Below are positions 20,976-34,356 of a stretch of DNA of 64,000 nucleotides, piece by piece; the stretch's first letter is position 1; every line of letters begins with the position of its first letter. The translations under genes were made by a program, and so were the position numbers. Below the pieces are notes generated by a model. That model did not search any database, was not told where the DNA came from, and was given only the letters and a program-made list of their open reading frames with translations. Origin of the DNA: Enterobacter cloacae subsp. cloacae ATCC 13047. Lineage in GTDB: Bacteria > Pseudomonadota > Gammaproteobacteria > Enterobacterales > Enterobacteriaceae. The stretch lies in NCBI RefSeq assembly GCF_000025565.1, contig NC_014121.1, positions 1,426,001-1,490,000 of the forward strand. Direction: 5' to 3'.

Positions 20976-21536
20976 ATGGCGAACTGGCAATCCATTGACG
21001 AACTGCATGATATTTCCGCAGATTTACCGCGCTTCACCCAGGCGTTCACAGAACTTGCCACCCGTCTTGGTCTGGACATCGCACCGCTTGAGGCCGATCA
21101 CATCTCCTTGCGCTGTCATCAGAACGCCACCGCCGAGCGCTGGCGTCGCGGGTTTGAACAGTGCGGGGAACTGCTCTCTGAGAACATCATCAACGGCCGT
21201 CCTATCTGTCTGTTTAAACTTCATGAGCCGGTCTGCGTAGCGCACTGGCAATTTAGCGTTGTTGAACTGCCGTGGCCGGGAGAAAAACGTTACCCGCATG
21301 AAGGCTGGGAGCACATCGAAATCGTGCTGCCAGGCGAGCCCGACACGCTGAATGCGCGCGCGCTGGCGCTGCTGTCTGATGAGGGGTTGAGCAAGCCGGG
21401 TATCTTTGTGAAAACGAGTTCACCAAAAGGCGAGCGCGAGCGTTTACCGAACCCGACGCTGGCCGTGACTGACGGACAGGTGACGGTGAAGTTCCATCCC
21501 TGGACGATAGAACAGATTGTTGCCAGCGAAGAGTAA
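20976..21536 (+). CDS. yecM: YecM family protein
   Basis: 186 residues, nearly collinear with E. coli YecM. The fold is known to resemble the vicinal-oxygen-chelate (isomerase/oxygenase) superfamily with a metal-binding cavity, but no reaction is established. Conserved blocks visible are DHISLRCHQNATAERWR, NGRPICLFKLHEP and PYPHEGWEHIE-like KRYPHEGWEHIEIVLPG, whose histidines and glutamate would line the metal site. Cytoplasmic, no signal peptide. Followed by cutC, with which it may be cotranscribed. Confidence 0.93.
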   Translation: MANWQSIDELHDISADLPRFTQAFTELATRLGLDIAPLEADHISLRCHQNATAERWRRGFEQCGELLSENIINGRPICLFKLHEPVCVAHWQFSVVELPWPGEKRYPHEGWEHIEIVLPGEPDTLNARALALLSDEGLSKPGIFVKTSSPKGERERLPNPTLAVTDGQVTVKFHPWTIEQIVASEE

Positions 21537-21614
21537 GCGTTGTGACGACACGCGAAGACCGACCGGGAGCGGCGTGTCATGATGGTGCATTACGCGAAAT
21601 TTAAGGAGGAGTGG

Positions 21615-22358
21615 ATGGCGCTGCTGGAGATTTGCTGTTACAGCGTGGAGTGTGCCGTGACGGCGCAACAGCGGGGGGCTGACCGCATTGAACTGTGCGC
21701 GGCACCGAAAGAAGGGGGGTTAACACCCTCGTACGGTGTGTTGAAGTCTGCCCGTCAGGCTGTCACCGTTCCGGTACACCCTATCATTCGTCCTCGGGGC
21801 GGTGATTTTTGTTACACGGCAGGCGAGTTCAATGCCATGCTTGACGATATCGCCCTTGTTCGCGATCTGGGTTTCCCGGGGCTGGTGACGGGACTGCTCG
21901 ATGAAGAAGGTAACGTCGATGTACCGCGGATGCGCCAGGTAATGGCGGCCGCGAAGGGGATGGCGGTAACATTTCATCGCGCGTTCGATATGTGTAAAAA
22001 CCCATTGCAAGCCTTTGATACCCTTGCGGAACTTGGCGTGGCGCGTGTGCTGACATCGGGCCAGCAGTCGTCGGCTGAAAAAGGACTGCAATTAATTACG
22101 GAACTAAAAGCACATTCCGGTGTTCCAATAATAATGGCGGGTGCGGGAGTCCGTGCCAGCAATCTGGAACTGTTTTTAAACGCCGGGGTGGAAGAGCTTC
22201 ACAGCTCTGCCGGGAAATGGATACCGTCGCCCATGCGTTATCGCAATACAGGGTTGTCTATGTCGACGGATGCTGAAGCGGATGAGTACTCACGCTACGG
22301 TGTAGATGGAGAGTCGGTTGCGGAAATGAAATCGCTGATTGAACGTCATCACGTGTAG
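21615..22358 (+). CDS. cutC: CutC family copper homeostasis protein
   Basis: 247 residues from ATG 21615, which has a near-ideal ribosome site (AAGGAGG at 21604-21610); the in-frame ATG at 21579 would add a tail absent from homologs. TIM-barrel protein with the motifs [33 protein letters not shown] and [10 protein letters not shown]. Linked to copper tolerance in E. coli, though the mechanism is disputed. Cytoplasmic. Followed by a strong terminator at 22415. Confidence 0.95.
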   Translation: MALLEICCYSVECAVTAQQRGADRIELCAAPKEGGLTPSYGVLKSARQAVTVPVHPIIRPRGGDFCYTAGEFNAMLDDIALVRDLGFPGLVTGLLDEEGNVDVPRMRQVMAAAKGMAVTFHRAFDMCKNPLQAFDTLAELGVARVLTSGQQSSAEKGLQLITELKAHSGVPIIMAGAGVRASNLELFLNAGVEELHSSAGKWIPSPMRYRNTGLSMSTDAEADEYSRYGVDGESVAEMKSLIERHHV

Positions 22359-22414
22359 CAACGTACCGATTTTTACCGCGCATCATGTCGCCCAATATGA
22401 TGCTTGCTTGTACC

Positions 22415-22447
22415 AGGCCCCTGCCAATTACACAGGGGCCTTTTTTT
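22415..22447 (+). terminator. Rho-independent terminator after cutC
   Basis: AGGCCCCTG, 9-base loop, CAGGGGCCT followed by seven Ts: nine perfect pairs with a U-tract. Confidence 0.92.
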
Positions 22448-22454
22448 CTCCTTC

Positions 22455-22560
22455 ATATTTCAAGCCGCAGCTGCGTTGGCTGCCTCGCTCCCCCCAGTCA
22501 CTTACTGATGTAAGCTCCTGGGGATTCGCTGCGTTGCCGCCTTGCTGCAACTTGAAATAT
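22455..22560. repeat. ERIC (IRU) element
   Basis: A 106-bp imperfect palindrome with ends ATATTTCAAG and CTTGAAATAT. Its centre contains CAGTCACTTAC and ATGTAAGCTCCTGGGGATTC, the sequences on which the classical ERIC2 and ERIC1R primers are based. ERIC units are typically about 127 bp, non-coding, intergenic and non-autonomous; this one is slightly short. It lies between two converging genes and, transcribed, would fold into a long hairpin. Confidence 0.87.
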
Positions 22561-22620
22561 TTTGGAGAAAACCTGCGATGACCAGGCCGGGTAAGGCGCA
22601 GCCGCCACCCGGCTAAAAGG

Positions 22621-24768
<2,148 letters not shown>

Positions 24769-24818
24769 ACAAACTCCCTGTGTTTTGGCAGATGGCGTCT
24801 CTATGATATGGCGTGATC

Positions 24819-25637
24819 TCAGAAAAGAGAAGATTGTTGTGGGATGGACGGCGCGCTGCCGAGCGACGGAACCGCGGTTTGCAGGGCCTGCCAGAGCGTA
24901 TCGACCAGTTCGGGTGCCTGGGCGATATCCGGCGTATGTAAAAAGAGATACGGCGTGGTGGTCTGTTCCCATTTCGCTAACGTGTGCAGCCAGACGGCGA
25001 ACATCTCCTGATTTTGCTGCATATTGTCGCTGCCGATAAACCGGACCATCGGATTGTGCGCGGTTACGATAGCGTGGACCGGGACTTTGGGCTTCTTGCG
25101 CTGGGCATCAATAATGGCTTCGTTATGCGCAATTGCGCTGTGAACAGGACGACTGTCAAGGATGACGCGGTTGACTGAGCGCTCATGCAATCCCCGGTTG
25201 AGTGCTTTTTCCACCTCGCCTTTGGCAAAAAATTCAGGATGTCTCACTTCAACGCCGTAGGTAAAGTCCCGGGGCAGGCCATCAAGGAATGGCCAGAGCG
25301 CGGGCAGATCGCGCGGACCAAAGGTGGCGGGAAGCTGCAGCCAGTACTGGCCGATACGGTTTGCCAGTGGCGACATTCGGCCAAAAAACTCTTCGGTTAA
25401 ATCACCGCAGTTACGCAGGGCGGCGTTATGGGAGATGGTTGCCGGAAATTTAAAGCAGAAGCGGAAATCATCCGTGGTTTGATCCCGCCAGCGCTCGACA
25501 ATCTCTGCCCGGGGAAGGGCATACAGCGTGGTGTTGCCCTCCACGCAGTTAAAGTGCCGGGCGTACTCTTCAAGGCTGGTTATGCCAAGGCGCACCCATT
25601 TCGGGTGCGACCACTGGGGCAGGCCCACATACATCAT
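24819..25637 (-). CDS. yecE: DUF72 family protein YecE
   Basis: 272 residues of the DUF72 family, a TIM-barrel-like fold of unknown activity found widely in bacteria and archaea. Recognisable blocks: [37 protein letters not shown] and [11 protein letters not shown]. No signal peptide. ATGA-type four-base overlap with the yecD stop, and so cotranscribed with it. Confidence 0.93.
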   Translation of the reverse strand: MMYVGLPQWSHPKWVRLGITSLEEYARHFNCVEGNTTLYALPRAEIVERWRDQTTDDFRFCFKFPATISHNAALRNCGDLTEEFFGRMSPLANRIGQYWLQLPATFGPRDLPALWPFLDGLPRDFTYGVEVRHPEFFAKGEVEKALNRGLHERSVNRVILDSRPVHSAIAHNEAIIDAQRKKPKVPVHAIVTAHNPMVRFIGSDNMQQNQEMFAVWLHTLAKWEQTTTPYLFLHTPDIAQAPELVDTLWQALQTAVPSLGSAPSIPQQSSLF

Positions 25638-26200
25638 AACGCGCTTAAAATCTCATCCGTGCTGCGCACGCGACCGATGCGCGGGAAAATATGGGTCATG
25701 CTGCCCTGGTGTTGTTCCGCAGAAGCCGCGCTGCATGCGTCTTCGGCAATCACCAGGTTAAAGCCCAACTCCCAGGCGTTACGGGCGGTGGATTCCACGC
25801 CAATGTTGGTGGAGATCCCGCACAGGATAATGGTGTCGATACCGCGGCGGCGCAGCTGCAGCTCCAGGTCGGTGCCATAGAAGGCGCCCCACTGGCGTTT
25901 GGTCACTTCGATATCGCTGTCGCGTTTACCGAGCGAGACCGGATACGTCCACCAGTTGTCCGGCAGGGCGTGCGCGGGCGCCTGAGCGTCAACCGGCTGT
26001 TTTAACGCTTCGGCAAAATCGGCCGACCAGCCAACGCGCACCATGACAACCGGTGCGCCGCTGGCGCGGCATTTTTCCGCCAGACGGGCGGCACGGCTGA
26101 CGACATCATCAGCGGTGTGCGGGCCACCGGCAAAGGGAAGGATCCCTTCCTGTAGATCAATCACCACCAGGGCGGTTTTGCGGGCATCAAGTGTCAGCAT
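25634..26200 (-). CDS. yecD: Isochorismatase-family cysteine hydrolase YecD
   Basis: 188 residues. Cysteine hydrolase fold with all three catalytic positions visible: Asp in [10 protein letters not shown] (about residue 15), Lys in [14 protein letters not shown], and Cys in [17 protein letters not shown]. Family members cleave isochorismate, nicotinamide or ureidoacrylate-like amides; the substrate of YecD is not established. First gene of a yecD-yecE unit, divergent from aspS. Confidence 0.94.
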   Translation of the reverse strand: MLTLDARKTALVVIDLQEGILPFAGGPHTADDVVSRAARLAEKCRASGAPVVMVRVGWSADFAEALKQPVDAQAPAHALPDNWWTYPVSLGKRDSDIEVTKRQWGAFYGTDLELQLRRRGIDTIILCGISTNIGVESTARNAWELGFNLVIAEDACSAASAEQHQGSMTHIFPRIGRVRSTDEILSAL

Positions 26201-26336
26201 GGTAACTCCAGTTAAATGAATCGCTTCCGTTACACCTTACGACGTTATGGCCTGTTATCGGTCGGATAATTTTGTTAATTTTTGTGAGAATGCGCAATAA
26301 GAGCGCAGCAAACGTGCGTCTGGCCGTGCTTCGCTC

Positions 26337-26365
26337 TTATCGTCCGGCGGAATTTCCAGTATAAT
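26337..26365 (+). promoter_or_regulatory. Sigma-70 promoter of aspS
   Basis: TTATCG and a perfect -10 TATAAT (26360-26365) spaced 17 bp, giving a leader of about 90 nt before the aspS ATG. The -35 overlaps the right arm of a long imperfect hairpin (26297-26340). Confidence 0.6.
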
Positions 26366-26464
26366 AGCCGCCTTTTTTCATCCAGTTGTGACATACAGAA
26401 AGCTGCGACATAGTAGCCTGCATACCAGGCGACATTTAGCCTGCGGCTAATTAAGGGATATCTC

Positions 26465-28237
26465 ATGCGTACAGAATATTGCGGGCAGCTGCGTCAGTCC
26501 CACGTCGGACAGCAGGTGACCCTGTGTGGTTGGGTCAACCGTCGTCGTGATCTTGGTAGCCTTATCTTCATCGATATGCGCGACCGCGAAGGTATCGTTC
26601 AGGTGTTCTTCGATCCGGATCGCGCGGACGCGTTGAAGCTGGCTTCTGAGCTGCGTAATGAGTTCTGCATTCAGGTCACCGGCACCGTACGTGCTCGTGA
26701 CGAGAAAAACGTCAACGCAGATATGGCGACCGGTGCCATTGAAGTGCTGGCCTCCGATCTGACGATCATCAACCGTGCTGAAGCGCTGCCGCTGGACTCC
26801 AACCACGTCAACACTGAAGAAGCGCGTCTGAAATACCGCTACCTGGATCTGCGTCGCCCGGAAATGGCACAGCGCCTGAAAACCCGTGCGAAAATCACCA
26901 GCCTGGTGCGTCGCTTTATGGATGACCACGGTTTCCTCGATATCGAAACCCCGATGCTGACCAAAGCCACGCCGGAAGGCGCGCGCGATTACCTGGTGCC
27001 ATCCCGCGTTCATAAAGGCAAATTCTACGCGCTGCCGCAGTCTCCACAGCTGTTTAAACAGCTGCTGATGATGTCCGGCTTCGATCGCTACTATCAGATC
27101 GTAAAATGCTTCCGTGACGAAGACCTGCGCGCTGACCGTCAGCCAGAATTTACCCAGATCGATGTGGAAACCTCCTTCATGACCGCTGAGCAGGTGCGTG
27201 AAGTGATGGAAGCGCTGGTGCGCAGCCTGTGGAATGACGTGAAGGGCGTGGAACTGGGCGACTTCCCCATTATGACCTTCGCCGAAGCCGAGCGTCGTTA
27301 CGGCTCCGACAAACCAGACCTGCGTAACCCTATGGAGCTGGTGGACGTTGCTGACCTGGTGAAATCCGTTGAGTTTGCGGTGTTTGCCGGCCCGGCTAAC
27401 GATCCGAAAGGTCGCGTAGCAGCCCTGCGTGTACCGGGCGGTGCAGCACTTAGCCGTAAGCAGATTGACGACTACGGCAACTTCATCAAGATCTACGGCG
27501 CGAAAGGTCTGGCCTATATTAAAGTAACCGAGCGTGCGAAAGGTCTGGAAGGTATCACCAGCCCGGTGGCGAAGTTCCTGAACGCGGAGATTGTAGAAGC
27601 GATCCTTGAGCGCACCGGCGCACAGGATGGCGACATGATCTTCTTCGGCGCTGACAACAAGAAAATTGTTGCCGATGCAATGGGCGCGCTGCGTCTGAAA
27701 CTGGGCAAAGATCTGAACCTCACCGACGAGAGCAAATGGGCGCCGTTGTGGGTTATCGACTTCCCGATGTTTGAAGACGACGGTGAAGGCGGCCTGACTG
27801 CCATGCACCACCCGTTCACCTCGCCAAAAGACATGACGGCGGCAGAGCTGAAAGCGGCACCGGAAGAGGCAGTCGCGAACGCCTACGATATGGTTATCAA
27901 CGGCTATGAAGTGGGCGGCGGCTCCGTGCGTATTCACAGCGGTGAGATGCAGCAGACGGTGTTCGGCATTCTGGGCATCAACGAACAGGAACAGCGCGAG
28001 AAGTTCGGCTTCCTGCTGGATGCGCTGAAGTACGGTACGCCGCCTCACGCAGGCCTGGCATTCGGTCTCGACCGTCTGACTATGCTGCTGACCGGCACCG
28101 ACAACATCCGTGACGTTATCGCCTTCCCGAAAACCACCGCAGCGGCGTGTCTGATGACCGAAGCGCCAAGCTTCGCTAACCCGGCCGCACTGGCTGAGCT
28201 GGGTATCGACGTGGTGAAAAAGGAAGAGAAAAACTGA
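26465..28237 (+). CDS. aspS: Aspartyl-tRNA synthetase
   Basis: 590 residues, class II synthetase of the bacterial type. Amino-terminal OB-fold anticodon-binding domain (about 1-110), catalytic core with motif 2 around [18 protein letters not shown] (about 217-234), the bacterial GAD insertion domain (about 290-420) and motif 3 [15 protein letters not shown] near the end. Charges tRNA-Asp in the cytoplasm. AAGGGAT precedes the ATG. nudB follows after one base, so the two share a transcript. Confidence 0.98.
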   Translation: MRTEYCGQLRQSHVGQQVTLCGWVNRRRDLGSLIFIDMRDREGIVQVFFDPDRADALKLASELRNEFCIQVTGTVRARDEKNVNADMATGAIEVLASDLTIINRAEALPLDSNHVNTEEARLKYRYLDLRRPEMAQRLKTRAKITSLVRRFMDDHGFLDIETPMLTKATPEGARDYLVPSRVHKGKFYALPQSPQLFKQLLMMSGFDRYYQIVKCFRDEDLRADRQPEFTQIDVETSFMTAEQVREVMEALVRSLWNDVKGVELGDFPIMTFAEAERRYGSDKPDLRNPMELVDVADLVKSVEFAVFAGPANDPKGRVAALRVPGGAALSRKQIDDYGNFIKIYGAKGLAYIKVTERAKGLEGITSPVAKFLNAEIVEAILERTGAQDGDMIFFGADNKKIVADAMGALRLKLGKDLNLTDESKWAPLWVIDFPMFEDDGEGGLTAMHHPFTSPKDMTAAELKAAPEEAVANAYDMVINGYEVGGGSVRIHSGEMQQTVFGILGINEQEQREKFGFLLDALKYGTPPHAGLAFGLDRLTMLLTGTDNIRDVIAFPKTTAAACLMTEAPSFANPAALAELGIDVVKKEEKN

Positions 28238-28238
28238 T

Positions 28239-28682
28239 ATGGCATATAAGCGTCCCGTTTCTGTCTTAGTTGTAATTTACGCTCAGGACACGAAGCGGGT
28301 GCTGATGTTGCAGCGGCGCGATGACCCTGAATTCTGGCAGTCGGTTACCGGCAGTCTGGAAGAGGGCGAAACCGCGCCGCAGGCCGCCGCGCGTGAAGTA
28401 AAGGAAGAGGTCACCATTGACGTTGCTTGCGAGCAACTGACCCTGAAGGACTGTCAGCGCACGGTGGAGTTCGAAATTTTTAGCCATTTACGTCATCGCT
28501 ATGCACCGGGTATCGAGCGCAACACGGAATCGTGGTTCTGTCTCGCGCTCCCTCACGAACGGGAGATCGTGTTCACTGAACATCTGACCTACCGCTGGGT
28601 GGATGCGGCGGATGCCGCCGCACTGACCAAATCGTGGAGCAACCGGCAGGCGATTGAAGAATTTGTAATTAACGCAGCCTGA
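28239..28682 (+). CDS. nudB: Dihydroneopterin triphosphate diphosphatase NudB
   Basis: 147 residues. The Nudix box is complete: GSLEEGETAPQAAAREVKEE (about residues 39-58) followed by VTID. In E. coli NudB removes pyrophosphate from dihydroneopterin triphosphate, the committed step of folate synthesis after FolE. Immediately follows aspS (one-base gap) and precedes yebC. Confidence 0.95.
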   Translation: MAYKRPVSVLVVIYAQDTKRVLMLQRRDDPEFWQSVTGSLEEGETAPQAAAREVKEEVTIDVACEQLTLKDCQRTVEFEIFSHLRHRYAPGIERNTESWFCLALPHEREIVFTEHLTYRWVDAADAAALTKSWSNRQAIEEFVINAA

Positions 28683-28709
28683 AAAGGCGCGATTTTTGGA
28701 GAACTTTTT

Positions 28710-29450
28710 ATGGCAGGTCATAGTAAGTGGGCCAACACCAAACACCGCAAAGCGGCACAGGATGCCAAGCGCGGTAAGATCTTTACCAAAATCATTCGCG
28801 AGCTGGTGACAGCAGCGCGTCTGGGCGGCGGCGATCCGGCGTCTAACCCACGTCTGCGTGCGGCAGTAGATAAAGCGCTGTCCAACAACATGACGCGTGA
28901 CACCCTGAACCGTGCTATCGCTCGTGGCGTGGGCGGTGATGAAGACACGAACATGGAAACCATCATTTATGAAGGTTACGGTCCTGGCGGCACCGCGGTA
29001 ATGGTTGAATGTCTGTCCGACAACCGTAACCGTACCGTTGCAGAAGTGCGCCATGCGTTCACCAAAACCGGGGGTAACCTGGGGACTGACGGTTCTGTAG
29101 CGTACCTGTTCAGCAAAAAAGGCGTCATCTCCTTCGAGAAAGGCGACGAAGATGTCATCATGGAAGCGGCGCTGGAAGCGGGTGCGGAAGACGTAGTCAC
29201 CTTCGACGATGGCGCTATCGATGTCTACACCGCGTGGGAAGAGATGGGCGCAGTACGTGATGCGCTGGAAGCGGCGGGCCTGAAAGCCGACAACGCTGAA
29301 GTCTCCATGATCCCGTCCACCAAAGCGGATATGGATGCTGAAACGGCACCAAAACTGCTGCGTCTGATCGACATGCTTGAAGACTGCGACGACGTGCAGG
29401 AAGTGTATCACAACGGTGAGATCTCTGATGAGGTTGCAGCGACTCTCTGA
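28710..29450 (+). CDS. yebC: YebC/TACO1 family protein
   Basis: 246 residues. Starts with the family signature [20 protein letters not shown] and has the acidic middle and carboxy-terminal domains of the YebC/PmpR group. Long annotated as a transcriptional regulator; recent work on the family supports a role in translation of proline-rich stretches by the ribosome. Which applies here cannot be judged from sequence. Sits in the conserved aspS-nudB-yebC-ruvC order. Confidence 0.96.
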   Translation: MAGHSKWANTKHRKAAQDAKRGKIFTKIIRELVTAARLGGGDPASNPRLRAAVDKALSNNMTRDTLNRAIARGVGGDEDTNMETIIYEGYGPGGTAVMVECLSDNRNRTVAEVRHAFTKTGGNLGTDGSVAYLFSKKGVISFEKGDEDVIMEAALEAGAEDVVTFDDGAIDVYTAWEEMGAVRDALEAAGLKADNAEVSMIPSTKADMDAETAPKLLRLIDMLEDCDDVQEVYHNGEISDEVAATL

Positions 29451-29484
29451 TGAGAGCGTTTAAACCGTTTACGGGAGACGCGTG

Positions 29485-30006
29485 ATGTCGATTATCCTTG
29501 GGATTGACCCCGGCTCACGCGTCACCGGTTACGGCGTTATCCGTCAGGTTGGACGCCAGTTAACCTACCTTGGCAGTGGCTGTATTCGCACCAAAGTTGA
29601 AGATTTGCCGTCGCGACTGAAGCTCATTTATGCAGGCGTGACGGAGATTATCACCCAGTTTCAGCCTGACTATTTCGCCATCGAGCAGGTCTTCATGGCG
29701 AAAAACGCCGATTCGGCGTTAAAGCTCGGTCAGGCGCGGGGCGTGGCAATTGTTGCTGCCGTGAACCAGGATCTTCCGGTATTTGAATACGCGGCAAGAC
29801 AGGTCAAGCAGACGGTGGTGGGGATTGGTAGCGCGGAGAAAAGCCAGGTGCAGCACATGGTGCGTACCCTGTTGAAGCTCCCCGCGAACCCGCAGGCCGA
29901 TGCCGCCGATGCGCTGGCAATTGCGATCACCCACTGTCATGTCAGCCAGAACGCGATGCAAATGAGCGAGTCGCGGCTCAATCTGGCGCGAGGCAGGTTA
30001 CGATAA
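29485..30006 (+). CDS. ruvC: Holliday junction resolvase RuvC
   Basis: 173 residues from ATG 29485 (GGGAG upstream; the GTG three bases earlier is unlikely). RNase H-like endonuclease with catalytic acids in [12 protein letters not shown] (D7), FAIEQVF (E66) and [10 protein letters not shown] (D138, D141). A dimer cuts four-way junctions after RuvAB migration. In E. coli yebB lies between ruvC and ruvA; here only 81 bp and a LexA box separate them. Confidence 0.97.
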   Translation: MSIILGIDPGSRVTGYGVIRQVGRQLTYLGSGCIRTKVEDLPSRLKLIYAGVTEIITQFQPDYFAIEQVFMAKNADSALKLGQARGVAIVAAVNQDLPVFEYAARQVKQTVVGIGSAEKSQVQHMVRTLLKLPANPQADAADALAIAITHCHVSQNAMQMSESRLNLARGRLR

Positions 30007-30015
30007 TGAGAAATC

Positions 30016-30043
30016 AGGCTGGATGTTTATCCAGCCTTTTTTT
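30016..30043 (+). promoter_or_regulatory. LexA box of ruvAB that doubles as a terminator-like hairpin
   Basis: CTG-GATGTTTATC-CAG at 30019-30034 fits the SOS box CTG-N10-CAG and stands where E. coli ruvAB has its LexA site. The same palindrome, extended to AGGCTGGAT / ATCCAGCCT (30016-30037) and followed by seven Ts, is also a good intrinsic terminator for ruvC. Confidence 0.83.
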
Positions 30044-30087
30044 ATTATGTCGCAAATCAATAATTTTCCAGAACGCAGGAGCGTCAC

Positions 30088-30702
30088 GTGATAGGCAGAC
30101 TCAGAGGCATCATCATTGAAAAACAACCCCCGTTAGTGCTGCTGGAAGTGGGCGGCGTGGGCTATGAAGTCCATATGCCAATGACCTGCTTCTACGAGCT
30201 GCCGGACGCGGGTAAAGAGGCGATTGTCTTTACCCAGTTTGTGGTGCGTGAAGATGCTCAGCTGCTCTATGGCTTCAACAACAAACAGGAACGCACCCTG
30301 TTCCGCGAGCTGATTAAAACCAACGGCGTCGGGCCGAAGCTGGCGCTGGCCATTCTCTCCGGTATGTCCGCCCAACAGTTCGTGAATGCCGTTGAGCGCG
30401 AAGATCCTGCCGCGCTGGTTAAGCTCCCGGGCATTGGTAAGAAAACGGCAGAGCGCCTGATTGTTGAGATGAAAGACCGCTTTAAAGGTCTGCATGGCGA
30501 TCTCTTTACCCCTGCTGCCGATCTGGTGCTGACTTCGCCGGGTGCGCCTGTGTCGGATGATGATGCCGAGCAGGAAGCGGTTGCCGCGCTGGTGGCGCTG
30601 GGCTATAAACCTCAGGAGGCCAGCCGAATGGTGAGCAAAATTGCCAAACCGGATGCCAGCAGTGAAACTCTGATTCGTGAAGCGCTGCGCGCTGCATTGT
30701 GA
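30088..30702 (+). CDS. ruvA: Holliday junction branch migration protein RuvA
   Basis: 204 residues starting with GTG at 30088 (GCAGGAG upstream). OB-fold amino-terminal domain ([15 protein letters not shown]), two helix-hairpin-helix motifs ([14 protein letters not shown] and [19 protein letters not shown]) and the mobile carboxy-terminal domain III that contacts RuvB. Tetramers clamp the junction. SOS-controlled through the upstream LexA box and cotranscribed with ruvB. Confidence 0.97.
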   Translation: MIGRLRGIIIEKQPPLVLLEVGGVGYEVHMPMTCFYELPDAGKEAIVFTQFVVREDAQLLYGFNNKQERTLFRELIKTNGVGPKLALAILSGMSAQQFVNAVEREDPAALVKLPGIGKKTAERLIVEMKDRFKGLHGDLFTPAADLVLTSPGAPVSDDDAEQEAVAALVALGYKPQEASRMVSKIAKPDASSETLIREALRAAL

Positions 30703-30707
30703 GGTAA

Positions 30708-31721
<1,014 letters not shown>

Positions 31722-31730
31722 TGCTTAATT

Positions 31731-31766
31731 CCCTCTCCCACGGGGAGAGGGGTTAGGATGAGGGCA
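31731..31766. repeat. REP-like extragenic palindrome
   Basis: CCCTCTCCC-A-CGGGGAGAGG followed by GGTTAGGATGAGGGC. The same unit occurs inverted at 36771-36804. Sits between the converging ruvB and znuB ends, typical REP placement. Confidence 0.6.
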
Positions 31767-31781
31767 TCAGCGCCCTCGATA

Positions 31782-32567
31782 TCAACTAGCGGTCTTCTTC
31801 ATCATACTGAAAATAAACAGTACCGCCGCACACAGCACCACTGACGGCCCCGCAGGCGTGTCATAGAACGCCGAGAAGGTTAACCCGCCCGTTACCGCAA
31901 TCATCCCGATAATCACCGCCACGCCTGCCATCTGCTCCGGCGTACGGGCAAAACGACGCGCGGTGGCCGCAGGAATAATCAGCAGCGACGTAATAATCAG
32001 CGCACCGACGAACTTCATCGCCACGCCGATGGTTAACGCTGTCACCAGCATTAGCAGCAGTTTCACCCGCTGCAACTTCACGCCGTCTACAAACGCCAGA
32101 TCCGGGCTGACGGTCATCGCCAGCAAATTACGCCACTGCCACAGCAGAATACCCAGCACCACCACCACGCCAATGGCAATAGCAATGAGATCTTCAGGCG
32201 TCACGGCGAGCAGGTCGCCAAACAGATAGGCCATCAGGTCAACGCGGATATTGGACATCAGGCTCACTACCACCAGGCCCAGCGACAGAGCGCTGTGCGC
32301 CATAATGCCGAGCAGGGTATCAATGGCGAGGTGAGGGCGTTTTTCCAGCCAGACCAGACCGGCGGCGAGGAGCAGCGTAACGACAATCACCGCATAGAAC
32401 GGGTTGACGTCCAGCAGCAAACCAAAGGCCACGCCCAGCAGTGAAGCATGGGCCAGGGTATCGCCGAAATAGGACATTCTGCGCCAGACCACAAACGAGC
32501 CAAGCGGACCCGCGGCGCAGGCGAGCATAATCCCGGCCAGCCAGCCGGGCAGTAACAGTTCAATCAT
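31782..32567 (-). CDS. znuB: Zinc ABC transporter permease ZnuB
   Basis: 261 residues, ABC-3 (metal) permease with about seven to eight membrane helices; conserved [21 protein letters not shown] near the start and [15 protein letters not shown] in the second half. Forms the inner-membrane channel of the high-affinity zinc importer ZnuABC. Four-base overlap with the end of znuC. Confidence 0.97.
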   Translation of the reverse strand: MIELLLPGWLAGIMLACAAGPLGSFVVWRRMSYFGDTLAHASLLGVAFGLLLDVNPFYAVIVVTLLLAAGLVWLEKRPHLAIDTLLGIMAHSALSLGLVVVSLMSNIRVDLMAYLFGDLLAVTPEDLIAIAIGVVVVLGILLWQWRNLLAMTVSPDLAFVDGVKLQRVKLLLMLVTALTIGVAMKFVGALIITSLLIIPAATARRFARTPEQMAGVAVIIGMIAVTGGLTFSAFYDTPAGPSVVLCAAVLFIFSMMKKTAS

Positions 32568-33319
32568 GAGTGTCCATTTCCCCGGCGCAGGACAATTCGT
32601 CCCTGTAAATCATGGCGGTGGTTATGATGATGGCGATAAATACCCAGTTGTTCAGCCCCGCGAGGGCCAAACATAGAGATAAATTCGGGGTGCATTGACA
32701 CCACTTCAGGCGTGCCGGAACAGCAGATATGATGGTTCAGACAGAGCACTTCGTCGGTTTTCGCCATCACCAGATGCAGGTCGTGGGAGACCATCAGCAC
32801 CGCGCAGTTCAGTTCGTGGCGCAGCTGGTCAATTAAATCGTAAAGCGCGACCTGACCATTGACGTCCACACCTTGCGTTGGCTCATCCAGTACCAGCAGC
32901 TGGGGGCTGCTGAGCAGCGCCCGGGCAAGTAACACGCGCTGGGTTTCCCCGCCGGACAGTTTTTGCAGTGGCGCGTCCACCAGGTGGCCCGCCTGGACAC
33001 GTTTCAGCGCCGGAAGGATATCGGCTTTACGCGTACCAGGGCGCAGGCGCAGGAAGCGGCTGACGGTCAGCGGCAGCGTGGCATCAAGATGTAATTTTTG
33101 CGGCACGTAGCCGATACGCAATTTTTCTTCACGCTTGATGACACCTTCATCAGGGGCTACCAGACCCAGCACCACGCGCACTAGGGTGGATTTACCCGCG
33201 CCATTCGGACCGAGCAGCGTCAGAATTTTACCGGGCTTCAGATCCAGCGAGACGTCAGAAAGGACGCGGCGCTGACCGAAAGAGACCGAAACATTTTCAA
33301 GAGAAACCAAAGTTGTCAT
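32564..33319 (-). CDS. znuC: Zinc ABC transporter ATP-binding protein ZnuC
   Basis: 251 residues. Walker [14 protein letters not shown] (about 37-49), signature [17 protein letters not shown], Walker [13 protein letters not shown] and the switch histidine in MVSHDLH. A carboxy-terminal stretch rich in histidine ([10 protein letters not shown]) is characteristic of ZnuC. Energises ZnuB. Divergent from znuA and controlled by the shared Zur box. Confidence 0.97.
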   Translation of the reverse strand: MTTLVSLENVSVSFGQRRVLSDVSLDLKPGKILTLLGPNGAGKSTLVRVVLGLVAPDEGVIKREEKLRIGYVPQKLHLDATLPLTVSRFLRLRPGTRKADILPALKRVQAGHLVDAPLQKLSGGETQRVLLARALLSSPQLLVLDEPTQGVDVNGQVALYDLIDQLRHELNCAVLMVSHDLHLVMAKTDEVLCLNHHICCSGTPEVVSMHPEFISMFGPRGAEQLGIYRHHHNHRHDLQGRIVLRRGNGHS

Positions 33320-33345
33320 GTCAATTTAAGCTTGCAGAAGTCAAC

Positions 33346-33366
33346 GAATGTTATAATATCACATTC
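33346..33366. promoter_or_regulatory. Zur box in the znuC/znuA divergent promoter
   Basis: GAATGTTATAATATCACATTC, nearly palindromic (two mismatched pairs around the centre), located between the two divergent starts and corresponding to the known E. coli znuABC Zur operator. Zinc-loaded Zur would repress both genes. Confidence 0.85.
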
Positions 33367-33396
33367 CACGCATTCATTACGATGATTAGTCGCATT

Positions 33397-34341
33397 ATGT
33401 TACATAAAAATACGCTTCTTTTCGCAGCATTATCCGCTGCCCTTTGGGGCACAACAGCACAAGATGTTAACGCTGCCGTTGTCGCTTCGCTCAAACCGCT
33501 GGGATTCATTGCATCGGCCATTGCAGATGGGGTGACGGAAACCCAGGTTCTGCTGCCCGATGGGGCCTCTGAGCATGATTATTCCCTGCGTCCATCCGAT
33601 GTAAAACGCTTACAAAACGCGGACTTAGTTGTCTGGATTGGGCCGGAGATGGAAGCTTTCATGCAGAAGTCTGCGAACCAGATCGCGGACACGAAAAAGG
33701 TCACCATTGCCGAACTTTCTGGCGTGAAACCGTTGCTCATGAAGGGGAGTGATGACGACGGTGACGAACACGAAGGTCATCATGCTCATGATGAAAAAGG
33801 TGACGGGGATCACCATCACGGCGAGTACAATATGCATCTTTGGCTCTCCCCAGAGATAGCGCGGCTTTCGGCGGTTGCAATCCATGACAAATTAGTGGAA
33901 CTTATGCCGCAAAGTCGAGCCAAACTAGACGCCAACCTGAAAGATTTTGAGGCACAATTAGCCGCAACCGATAAGCAGGTGGGTAACGAGCTGGCACCGC
34001 TGAAAGGAAAAGGGTATTTCGTTTTTCATGACGCCTATGGCTATTACGAAAAACACTACGGCCTGACCCCGCGTGGGCATTTTACCGTCAACCCTGAAAT
34101 TCAGCCTGGTGCGCAGCGTTTACATGAGATCAGAACACAGTTGGTTGAGCAAAAAGCGTCCTGCGTTTTTGCTGAGCCACAGTTCAGGCCAGCGGTCGTA
34201 GAAGCCGTGGCCAGGGGAACATCCGTGCGCATGGGAACCCTTGACCCGCTAGGAACGAACATCCAGTTGAGTAAAGCGAGCTATTCGCAGTTCCTCACTC
34301 AACTGGCGAACCAGTATGCGAGCTGCCTGAAAGGAGATTAA
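33397..34341 (+). CDS. znuA: Periplasmic zinc-binding protein ZnuA
   Basis: 314 residues from ATG 33397, matching the E. coli start (MLHK); an upstream in-frame ATG at 33313 overlaps the znuC start and Zur box. Signal peptide about 1-25, cluster A-1 metal-binding fold with the zinc ligands in [22 protein letters not shown] and [14 protein letters not shown], and a His/Asp-rich loop (about residues 115-140: [16 protein letters not shown] then HHHGEYN). Delivers zinc to ZnuBC. Confidence 0.96.
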   Translation: MLHKNTLLFAALSAALWGTTAQDVNAAVVASLKPLGFIASAIADGVTETQVLLPDGASEHDYSLRPSDVKRLQNADLVVWIGPEMEAFMQKSANQIADTKKVTIAELSGVKPLLMKGSDDDGDEHEGHHAHDEKGDGDHHHGEYNMHLWLSPEIARLSAVAIHDKLVELMPQSRAKLDANLKDFEAQLAATDKQVGNELAPLKGKGYFVFHDAYGYYEKHYGLTPRGHFTVNPEIQPGAQRLHEIRTQLVEQKASCVFAEPQFRPAVVEAVARGTSVRMGTLDPLGTNIQLSKASYSQFLTQLANQYASCLKGD

Positions 34342-34356
34342 CGAGGAAGTGAATAC

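Noticed and set aside
26447..28048. 533-codon open frame antisense to aspS
   Set aside because: His/Gln/Phe-rich shadow of a highly expressed, codon-biased gene; no start context and no family resemblance.
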